Assembly (NCBI GenBank): GCA_937914905.1
Contig: CALESU010000034.1
Location: 1-6,972, forward strand
Direction: 5' to 3'
From: an uncultured bacterium
GTDB taxonomy: Bacteria; Patescibacteriota; Microgenomatia; UBA1406; GWC2-37-13
DNA length: 6,972 nucleotides
Below the pieces are notes generated by a model. That model saw nothing but the letters and a program-made list of their open reading frames with translations, was not told the DNA's origin and did not search any database. The position numbers and the translations under genes were made by a program. Every line of letters starts with the position of its first letter. Within the stretch, counting starts at the first letter, position 1. This document shows, piece after piece, positions 1 through 5,300 of this stretch.

Positions 1-328
1 TCTTGGAAAAGGGGTCGTGTGGTAATAAACCCACTCCGGTAATTATAATCGATCCCAGGAGAACGGTATTGAGGAATTCAAACCCTACCAACAGATTGAG
101 TGAAAAAAATAAAGGTATGAAAAGCGTTACCGCAATCTGAATTCGGCGCGAAACCATACCTGCACCAAAAAAGCAGAGGATAGTTATAAGGAATATAATA
201 AGAGATATTAAAATCATGTTTGAAGGGGGGATAAACCATACGATAAGACAAATCGCGATAGCAAGGGACGCCATAATTGAGAGTTTTGCAAATCCTTCAT
301 ATTGTTTTACCAAGCGTTTTCTTCTCAT
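1..328 (-). CDS. Small multi-pass membrane protein, C-terminus cut by window edge
   Basis: An open frame runs leftward from an ATG at 328-326 for 109 codons to the window edge without a stop, so the C-terminus is missing. The N-terminus is short and basic (MRRKRLVKQ), as expected for a cytoplasmic start. It is followed by about four hydrophobic segments near residues 17-35, 37-56, 64-82 and 86-101. The segments are separated by short polar turns such as SRR at 60-62, and the visible end (LLPHDPFSK) is polar. There is no signal-peptidase site and no catalytic motif, and I do not recognise a family. The start is chosen because it is the first ATG of the open frame and puts positive charges ahead of the first membrane segment. 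No Shine-Dalgarno sequence precedes it. It diverges from rpsO across a 114-bp gap. It looks like a real gene because of its composition and open length, but its function is unknown. Confidence 0.6.
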   Translation of the reverse strand, partial: MRRKRLVKQYEGFAKLSIMASLAIAICLIVWFIPPSNMILISLIIFLITILCFFGAGMVSRRIQIAVTLFIPLFFSLNLLVGFEFLNTVLLGSIIITGVGLLPHDPFSK

Positions 329-338
329 ATATTTAAGC

Positions 339-367
339 TTGCAAGTTGGGAGAAATTTGATTATAAT
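339..367 (+). promoter_or_regulatory. Sigma-70-type promoter for rpsO-pnp
   Basis: A -35 box TTGCAA (339-344) and a perfect -10 box TATAAT (362-367) are separated by the ideal 17 bp. Transcription would begin near 374, giving an rpsO leader of about 68 nt. The -10 box lies in the 10-bp palindrome GATTATAATC (359-368), so a TATAAT is also present on the minus strand, pointing at the leftward membrane-protein gene. No good minus-strand -35 is seen at 17 bp. This is the best promoter in the window. Confidence 0.75.
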
Positions 368-394
368 CTCCTCATTAAATTCATAGTACGCTAA

Positions 395-413
395 TGTCGT
401 CCTTAGGACAACA
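395..413 (+). promoter_or_regulatory. Small hairpin in the rpsO 5' leader
   Basis: The core GTCC-TTA-GGAC (399-409, allowing for one flanking base) can fold into a short stem. It extends outward as TGTCGTCC (395-402) against GGACAACA (406-413) with one C-A mismatch. It lies within the predicted rpsO leader, 30 bases before the ATG. In several bacteria S15 represses its own mRNA by binding structured leaders, and the structures differ between lineages. A role of that kind here is only a guess, because the stem is short. Confidence 0.25.
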
Positions 414-442
414 CGATTTGCGTTTATTGTTTACCATATATT

Positions 443-718
443 ATGACACTGGTTGCACTTCCCGAAAATAAAAACGACATTATTTCACAATTTGCTCAAA
501 AAGCAGGTGATACTGGTTCTCCTGAAGTACAAGTGGCTCTTCTTACCTTTAAAATTCAAAGACTCACTGAGCATTTGGAAGGAAATAAAAAAGACAACCA
601 TTCGAGACGAGGACTTCTTAAGGTTATTGCAAAACGAAGACGCATCCTCAATTATCTTCAAAAACTCGATGAGGCTCGCTACAAAGAGCTTATCGCTAAA
701 GTAGGTCTTAAGAAATAA
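443..718 (+). CDS. rpsO: Ribosomal protein S15 (uS15)
   Basis: This encodes the 91-residue 30S subunit protein uS15. It binds 16S rRNA at the three-way junction of helices 20-22 early in central-domain assembly and contributes to an intersubunit bridge. The family signature is intact: GDTGSPEVQ at residues 22-30, LTEHL at 41-45, [11 protein letters not shown] at 49-59 (Asp51 and His53 in the RNA-contact loop) and KRRRILNYL at 64-72, ending in basic LKK. The length is close to the usual 89 residues. The ATG at 443 fits the family's N-terminus, and the in-frame GTG or TTG alternatives are not needed. No Shine-Dalgarno sequence precedes it; the bases before the ATG are AT-rich (TTTACCATATATT). 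A strong promoter lies about 75 bp upstream. pnp follows after 186 bp, the conserved rpsO-pnp order, so the two are probably cotranscribed. Confidence 0.97.
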   Translation: MTLVALPENKNDIISQFAQKAGDTGSPEVQVALLTFKIQRLTEHLEGNKKDNHSRRGLLKVIAKRRRILNYLQKLDEARYKELIAKVGLKK

Positions 719-904
719 TTACTAATTGCGGGTAGATAGTAGAGAAAACGTACGTATCGGTTCTGTCAATCTCAGACAGGTTTATTTTAGAATCTTCATA
801 AAGGGTGAAAAGGTGCTAAAACAAGCTTGCACTGGGATGCGACACGTAATCTCCGGCATGTTACTTCTTTACGATCGAAACAACCGCACCCCTAAACACC
901 GTGT
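719..904 (+). other. rpsO-pnp spacer, possible structured pnp leader
   Basis: This 186-base spacer is long for so compact a window, and no clear promoter or ribosome binding site for pnp is seen in it. It holds a small hairpin at 762-780 and GGTGC at 812-816, which can pair with GCACC at 886-890. A local stem-loop of about 5 bp is possible at 828-843 (TTGCA against TGCGA, one wobble). A TTG-started frame of 60 codons (726-908) or a GTG-started frame of 31 codons (813-908) ends in an ATGA overlap with pnp. Neither translation resembles a known protein. In Escherichia coli the same spacer carries the RNase III-processed hairpin through which PNPase controls itself. A comparable role here is inferred from position only. 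I cannot match it to a known riboswitch class. Confidence 0.4.
762..789 (+). terminator. Weak hairpin with U-rich tail after rpsO
   Basis: CTGTC (763-767) and GACAG (775-779) form a perfect 5-bp stem around a 7-base loop, with an extra U-G pair at 762/780, followed by the U-rich run GTTTATTTTA. It could be a leaky terminator, or a processing or stabilising hairpin that sets the rpsO to pnp ratio. The stem is short and the U tract is interrupted, so full termination is unlikely. Confidence 0.25.
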
Positions 905-3163
905 ATGAAATACACTGAAAAAACCATCGATATCGATGGAAGAACGCTTACGTTACAATTTGGAAAACTCGCCAACGCCGCGACCGTTTCTGTGTTTGCC
1001 CGTATGGGAGACACATGCATCCTTCTCACTGCGACCTTGGGAAAAGAGAAGAATGATATTGATTACTTCCCTCTTTCTGTCGAATATGTTGAAAAACTGT
1101 ACGCAGGAGGAGTTATTAAAGGATCTCGTTGGGTCAAACGCGAAGGAAAGCCAACTGATGAGGCAATTTTGAAAGGCCGAATTATTGATCGCTCGATTCG
1201 TCCGTTTTTTCCAAAAACGTATCGCCGAGAAGTACAGGTAGTTGCTACCCTAATGTCCGTTGATAATACGATCGCTCCTGAAGTGCTCGCAACAATCGCA
1301 GCATCCGTTGCAATCCATCTTTCTCCAGCTCCTTGGAATGGCCCTATCAGTGCCACGCAAATCGGATACATTGAGGAAAATGGCACAAGCTCATTCGTCG
1401 TGAATCCTTCACAAGATCAACGAATGCATGCAAAGCTTGATTTATTCGTAAGCTCAAATGAAGAAAAAGTTGTCATGATAGAAACAGCAGCTCATGAGCT
1501 TTCAGAAGATATTATTAAAGAAGGTATTCAGATTGCGAAAAAACACAACAAAGAGATTATTGCATTCATGAATGAGCTACGAACAGAAATGGGTTTACCC
1601 AAAGAAACAGCATCTGAAGATTTAATAGATCCTACACTCAAGAAACTCATCGTATCTGATTTTGCAGAAGACATCGCCAAACTTGTTGCCTATAAAACAG
1701 AGCGAGAGTTTGATGATGGATCATTCATCAATGTCCTTGTCAAAGGTGTCCAAGAAAAGACAGGTGAAGAGACTTACTCGGCAAAACAAATCGGAGAAGC
1801 ATTCGATTATCTTGCAAAGCAACAAATTCGCACCAAAACCATCAATGAGCATGTGCGTATTGACGGTCGCGGTTTAGACGAAATTCGTGCACTATCTGCT
1901 GAAGTTGGTTTATTGCCAAGAACCCATGGAACAGGACTATTCCAAAGAGGACAAACTCAAGTGCTTTCCGTATTGACACTGGGTGCTCCTGGGTTGGAAC
2001 AGCTAATCGACGGTCCAGAAGGGCAAGAAGTAAAAAGATATATGCATCACTACAACTTCCCTCCTTACTCTGTAGGAGAAACGGGAAGAATTGGATTCAC
2101 GAATCGCCGTGAGATTGGGCACGGAGCGCTTGCTGAAAAAGCATTGCTTCCTGTTCTTCCCACAGAAGATGAGTTTCCATATGTGATCAGAATCGTTTCA
2201 GAAGTTATGACATCCAATGGTTCCACATCAATGGCTTCAACCTGTGGATCATCACTATCTCTTATGGATGCAGGAGTACCGATCAAAAGACCGGTTGCTG
2301 GAATCGCAATGGGACTTATGTCCGAATCGGAAGATAAATATGTGATTCTGACAGACATCATGGGAATTGAAGACTTTTCAGGAGAAATGGACTTCAAAGT
2401 CACCGGAACAACGGAAGGTGTAACTGCAATTCAACTTGATATCAAAAACACGGGACTTACCGACGTCATGATTGATGAGATTCTTGAACGAGCCAAAAAA
2501 GCACGACTCAAGATCCTTGATGTCATGAATGCAACAATCCCTGCACCACGCGCTGAGATTTCTCAATATGCACCAAAAATTGAAACACTCCAAGTTCCAA
2601 CAGAGCTTATTGGGTTGGTCATTGGACCTGGTGGAAAGACCATTCGTAATATCATCGCGATTACCGAAACAGACATAAATGTTGACGATGATGGACAAGT
2701 CACGATTGCCGGAGTGGATCAACTCAAAGTCCAAAAAGCAATTGAAATGATAAACGGCCTCATTCGTCAAGTTGAAGTAGGTGAAGAGTTCGAAGGAGAA
2801 GTCAAACGCTTAATGCCATTTGGAGCATTCGTCGAAGTCCTTCCCGGAAAAGAAGGATTGGTACATGTTTCAAAAATGAGCTCAAGCTTTGTCAATAATC
2901 CTGAAGAAATCGTCAAAGTGGGAGATAAGGTCAAAGTAAAAGTTCGAGAGATCGACTCACAAGGAAGAATTAATCTCGTTATGACTATGCTCCCTGATGG
3001 GACACCGGTCACTATCGTTGACTCCCCCGAAGGAGATCGTCCTCGAGGAGGCGGTGGTGGAGGATATGATAGACCTCGATCAGGAGGCCCTGACCGAAGA
3101 CCTTACCCTTCACGAGGAGGGGATGATCGAAGAGGTCCAAGACGAGACGATAGGAGAAGATAA
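905..3163 (+). CDS. pnp: Polynucleotide phosphorylase (PNPase)
   Basis: This is a trimeric cytoplasmic 3'-to-5' exoribonuclease that uses phosphate to release nucleoside diphosphates and can run in reverse to add tails. The 752 residues show the full family order: RNase PH domain 1 (about 10-215), helical domain (about 240-315), catalytic RNase PH domain 2 (about 320-535), KH domain (about 562-620; GPGG at 574-577), S1 domain (about 626-695), then a tail. By alignment from memory with the E. coli enzyme, catalytic Asp486, Asp492 and Lys494 correspond to Asp490, Asp496 and Lys498 in EDFSGEMDFK. The phosphate-binding STSMAST motif is at 440-446. Two oddities are visible. The usual FFRR channel loop reads SRWVKRE (74-80), one residue longer. 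The final 42 residues (711-752) form a disordered-looking tail with 14 Arg and 11 Gly, making it longer than the 711-residue E. coli protein. The ATG at 905 has no Shine-Dalgarno sequence. A strong terminator follows. The identity is certain. Confidence 0.98.
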   Translation: MKYTEKTIDIDGRTLTLQFGKLANAATVSVFARMGDTCILLTATLGKEKNDIDYFPLSVEYVEKLYAGGVIKGSRWVKREGKPTDEAILKGRIIDRSIRPFFPKTYRREVQVVATLMSVDNTIAPEVLATIAASVAIHLSPAPWNGPISATQIGYIEENGTSSFVVNPSQDQRMHAKLDLFVSSNEEKVVMIETAAHELSEDIIKEGIQIAKKHNKEIIAFMNELRTEMGLPKETASEDLIDPTLKKLIVSDFAEDIAKLVAYKTEREFDDGSFINVLVKGVQEKTGEETYSAKQIGEAFDYLAKQQIRTKTINEHVRIDGRGLDEIRALSAEVGLLPRTHGTGLFQRGQTQVLSVLTLGAPGLEQLIDGPEGQEVKRYMHHYNFPPYSVGETGRIGFTNRREIGHGALAEKALLPVLPTEDEFPYVIRIVSEVMTSNGSTSMASTCGSSLSLMDAGVPIKRPVAGIAMGLMSESEDKYVILTDIMGIEDFSGEMDFKVTGTTEGVTAIQLDIKNTGLTDVMIDEILERAKKARLKILDVMNATIPAPRAEISQYAPKIETLQVPTELIGLVIGPGGKTIRNIIAITETDINVDDDGQVTIAGVDQLKVQKAIEMINGLIRQVEVGEEFEGEVKRLMPFGAFVEVLPGKEGLVHVSKMSSSFVNNPEEIVKVGDKVKVKVREIDSQGRINLVMTMLPDGTPVTIVDSPEGDRPRGGGGGGYDRPRSGGPDRRPYPSRGGDDRRGPRRDDRRR

Positions 3164-3184
3164 GACACTAACCTCGTAAAACGT

Positions 3185-3218
3185 AAAAACCCGTGACGGA
3201 AACGTCGCGGGTTTTTTT
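3185..3218 (+). terminator. Strong intrinsic terminator after pnp
   Basis: A 14-bp stem (3185-3198 with 3203-3216) closes on a GAAA tetraloop (3199-3202), with one internal U-G pair at 3194/3207. The GC-rich centre is ACCCG...CGGGT, and the 3' arm runs into seven consecutive T (3212-3218). It begins 22 bases after the pnp stop and ends the rpsO-pnp unit. The A run at 3185-3189 means it could also act on leftward transcripts, including any read through from the convergent genes to the right. Confidence 0.93.
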
Positions 3219-3239
3219 GTGCGAAACATGAATAACTAG

Positions 3240-3248
3240 TGGTACACT
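3240..3248 (+). promoter_or_regulatory. Extended -10 promoter for the GT2 gene, giving a leaderless mRNA
   Basis: TGG followed by TACACT (3243-3248) matches an extended -10 element (TGn plus a hexamer that differs from TATAAT at two positions). Exactly seven bases separate the hexamer from the ATG at 3256, so transcription should start at or one base before the start codon. No convincing -35 box is seen at 17 bp, which is usual for extended -10 promoters. The absence of a Shine-Dalgarno sequence agrees with a leaderless transcript. Confidence 0.5.
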
Positions 3249-3255
3249 ATTTCTT

Positions 3256-3984
3256 ATGCAAAAAACCGTCTCCATAATCATTCCGGCATATAATGAATCT
3301 CAATACATACTGCGTTGTTTAGAGAATGTTTTTTTAACAGAGATTCCGGGATGGAAAAAAGAAGTGATTGTGGTTAATGATGGTTCTACAGATAATACAC
3401 AAGACCTTTTGGATTTAAGCCGTGAAAAGCATTCAAATCTCACCATCATTCACCTCAAACAAAACGAAGGTAAAGGAGGGGCGCTTCGAGCCGGAATCGG
3501 TTCTGCTAAAGGGGAAGTCATACTTGTTCAAGATGCAGATCTTGAGTATGACCCGATTGACTACCTTGCAATCTTGTCTTGTTATAAAGACCCAAAAATC
3601 AAATCGGTATATGGATCACGTATTTTAGGAGCAGGAATGTACCACAACTATAATGCAAACCTATTTTTTTACTTGGGCGGGAGAACCCTTACTTATCTTG
3701 TTAATCATGCTTTTGGGACAAACCTTACGGATCAACCGACAGGGTACAAATCCTGGCATCATTCGCTATCAAAGCACATTGTGAATTACAGCAAAGAACG
3801 TGGATTTGCTTTCGAGATTGAACTCACTCGAGCACTTTCTCTTCATACGAAGATTGTCGAAGTACCCATCCATTATTATCCACGGAGCGTGAACCACGGT
3901 AAAAAAATCACCTTAGGAGACTTTATTCGTTCGCTTTTCATGATTGGAGTTTGTCTTTCGAGAAAACATCCTTCCCCTCAATAA
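3256..3984 (+). CDS. GT2-family glycosyltransferase, polyprenyl-phosphate sugar transferase type
   Basis: This 242-residue GT-A-fold enzyme resembles dolichyl/polyprenyl-phosphate mannosyl- or glucosyltransferases, which move a sugar from a nucleotide donor to a lipid phosphate on the inner face of the membrane. Motifs in order are IIPAYNE (8-14) and VVNDGSTD (39-46) for nucleotide binding, NEGKGGALRAGI (70-81), the metal-binding QDADLEYDP (92-100; DxD at Asp93 and Asp95), GSR (120-122), TDQPTGYK (158-165) and GFAFEIELT (183-191). No transmembrane anchor follows the catalytic domain, so it is the short, soluble DPM1-like form. Sugar and acceptor cannot be told from sequence. The ATG at 3256 immediately precedes the first beta strand, and the promoter box sits seven bases before it. 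The last 24 codons overlap the 3' end of the opposing membrane-protein gene, a possible functional partner. Family assignment is secure; specificity is not. Confidence 0.9.
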   Translation: MQKTVSIIIPAYNESQYILRCLENVFLTEIPGWKKEVIVVNDGSTDNTQDLLDLSREKHSNLTIIHLKQNEGKGGALRAGIGSAKGEVILVQDADLEYDPIDYLAILSCYKDPKIKSVYGSRILGAGMYHNYNANLFFYLGGRTLTYLVNHAFGTNLTDQPTGYKSWHHSLSKHIVNYSKERGFAFEIELTRALSLHTKIVEVPIHYYPRSVNHGKKITLGDFIRSLFMIGVCLSRKHPSPQ

Positions 3985-5235
3985 TTGTACAAAATCGTGT
4001 TTGAACCGTGCGCGATCCATCGTAAGAGACAAGATGATGAAACCACTTACAAGGCTCATAAATTGAGCTCGATAGGTATACCATACATGGAGGTATGAGT
4101 GATTTGCGGCAATTAAATACCAGCAGTAGGGGATGATCCCTACCAATACCCAAGGTGCAATAGAGGCAAAAGTATTACTTCGCCACTTGAAGTATCGAAG
4201 CCATATTCCAATCACACTGAGTCCTGCAAACAAATCCAAGATCTTGTTGGTTTTGTGATATCCAATGAGTTGCATCATATTAAGCTGAAGCGTTCGCACA
4301 TGACTAAAATCTGCGTCTGCCTTATTTACTGTTCTATTGAGTATTTGCTCGAGCGCAGTTTGTATTGCTTGCGGATTATAGAGAACTCCCACAATGATCC
4401 ATTTGGAAGCCCACATGAGTACATATCCAACTCCCCATGAAACACAGTGCAAAAGGATGGATCGGACATTCCATGATTTCATATAAGTTGCCGTGACAAG
4501 GATTAAACCCAATGTAACAAGTGGAGCTGTTAAGAGATCGATAAACGAAGTGAGAGCTCCTACGAGGAAATAAAGAAGGAATAATGATTGATCGCCACTT
4601 TTTTTGTAAAGGATAAATATACTCGCATAAAGACCAATAATAAATACATGGGCAAACTGCATGGATTGTCCCAAAAAGATCACGTCAGCAGCAAGAAGAC
4701 CAATAGTCATGGAAATGGTAAACGCAATTCCCAGTTTTCGATAGGCGAGAATCAGAAACCAAATGAGTCCAATGGAGAGGATCGATGTCAGAACTATTCG
4801 AACCATCGAATAAGGAACGACAGCAAGCAGAGGGCGAAGATACACAAGATATCCATGCCAATACCGTTCATATCCCGTATTCGGCACCGCACTTCCAGAA
4901 GTTAGTGCTTCCAGATTTTGAATTTGATTCAATTCTCCCCCTGGCTTTTCATATCGCAGGTTAATAAGGGAAGCTTTAAGCGAGTCAGCATTGTGAGCAG
5001 AGTATGCAATATTTACCATGAGTGATTCGGTAAAGTTGTCAAGGGCGATAGGTCGGAACGGGAAGCCTGACATGGGGTAGAGTCCTTCTTGTGATAAGGT
5101 CTGAGCAGATAAGCCCATATTAGCATTCGCTCGGCTTATCGGAAGAGCATGGGAAGTTACCAGCAATCCTAGACACAAGCCCAGAAAAACAACCATTACA
5201 ACTATGAATGATCCGAGTGTGCGAATGATTGCCAT
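3913..5235 (-). CDS. Large multi-pass membrane protein, possibly GT-C-like
   Basis: This 440-residue protein has one hydrophobic segment at residues 8-28, then a polar stretch of about 100 residues (30-130), which would lie outside the cell. About nine further hydrophobic segments follow (roughly 131-147, 148-165, 168-187, 192-210, 216-232, 233-250, 262-284, 355-376, 391-405), with a polar loop at 285-335 and a basic C-terminal tail (407-440). An early external loop with acidic residues (LDNFTE, 65-70) followed by many membrane passes recalls GT-C glycosyltransferases, which take sugars from polyprenyl-phosphate donors. I cannot place it in a named family. A striking aromatic motif, ANHSYLHVWYTYR (377-389), lies at the outer edge of a late segment and may be functional. 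No Shine-Dalgarno sequence precedes the ATG at 5235. The stop at 3913 lies inside the convergent GT2 gene, giving a 72-bp overlap. The coding call is secure; the function is a guess. Confidence 0.85.
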   Translation of the reverse strand: MAIIRTLGSFIVVMVVFLGLCLGLLVTSHALPISRANANMGLSAQTLSQEGLYPMSGFPFRPIALDNFTESLMVNIAYSAHNADSLKASLINLRYEKPGGELNQIQNLEALTSGSAVPNTGYERYWHGYLVYLRPLLAVVPYSMVRIVLTSILSIGLIWFLILAYRKLGIAFTISMTIGLLAADVIFLGQSMQFAHVFIIGLYASIFILYKKSGDQSLFLLYFLVGALTSFIDLLTAPLVTLGLILVTATYMKSWNVRSILLHCVSWGVGYVLMWASKWIIVGVLYNPQAIQTALEQILNRTVNKADADFSHVRTLQLNMMQLIGYHKTNKILDLFAGLSVIGIWLRYFKWRSNTFASIAPWVLVGIIPYCWYLIAANHSYLHVWYTYRAQFMSLVSGFIILSLTMDRARFKHDFVQLLRGRMFSRKTNSNHEKRTNKVS

Positions 5236-5251
5236 AAATATGCTTATTACA

Positions 5252-5257
5252 AGTATA
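5252..5257 (-). promoter_or_regulatory. Leftward -10 box for the membrane-protein gene
   Basis: TATACT is read on the minus strand (5257 down to 5252), 16 bases before the ATG at 5235, which implies a 5' leader of about 10 nt. The hexamer matches the consensus at five of six positions. At 17 bp upstream the sequence is GACGTT, a poor -35 box, and there is no TGn extension, so the promoter is only moderately supported. Confidence 0.4.
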
Positions 5258-5270
5258 CGTGAATCTCACG
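5258..5270. promoter_or_regulatory. Perfect inverted repeat between divergent promoters, candidate operator
   Basis: CGTGA (5258-5262), spacer ATC, then TCACG (5266-5270): 5-bp arms with perfect symmetry. It directly abuts the leftward -10 box and covers the -35 region of the rightward ftsK promoter, so a protein bound here could affect both genes. A 13-bp site of this size can arise by chance and no regulator gene is seen in the window. Confidence 0.3.
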
Positions 5271-5287
5271 ACAGAACGTCTTTGTTG

Positions 5288-5293
5288 TATACT
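5288..5293 (+). promoter_or_regulatory. Rightward -10 box for ftsK, giving a leaderless mRNA
   Basis: TATACT (5288-5293; five of six consensus positions) lies exactly seven bases before the ftsK ATG at 5301, the same spacing as at the GT2 gene. Transcription should start at or next to the A of ATG. No good -35 box is visible at 17-18 bp, and there is no Shine-Dalgarno sequence in the few bases available. Confidence 0.5.
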
Positions 5294-5300
5294 AATCCCT

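Noticed and set aside
726..908. 60-codon frame with a TTG start between rpsO and pnp
   Set aside because: It has a weak start, no recognisable protein and unremarkable composition. It is kept only as a possibility in the spacer entry because of its ATGA overlap with pnp.
1063..1386. Leftward open frame inside pnp; likewise 2065-2403, 2378-2770 and 2767-3012
   Set aside because: They are antisense shadows of a certain PNPase gene, with no promoter-like or family signal of their own.
3035..3160. GGAGG-rich repeats at the pnp 3' end as a tandem repeat or insertion
   Set aside because: They are in frame and encode the Arg/Gly tail. There is no precise repeat unit and no flanking duplication.
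4588..4905. Rightward open frame antisense to the membrane-protein gene; likewise 4255-4440
   Set aside because: The translations are rich in Asn, Lys, Ser and His and are the expected complement of hydrophobic codons on the other strand.
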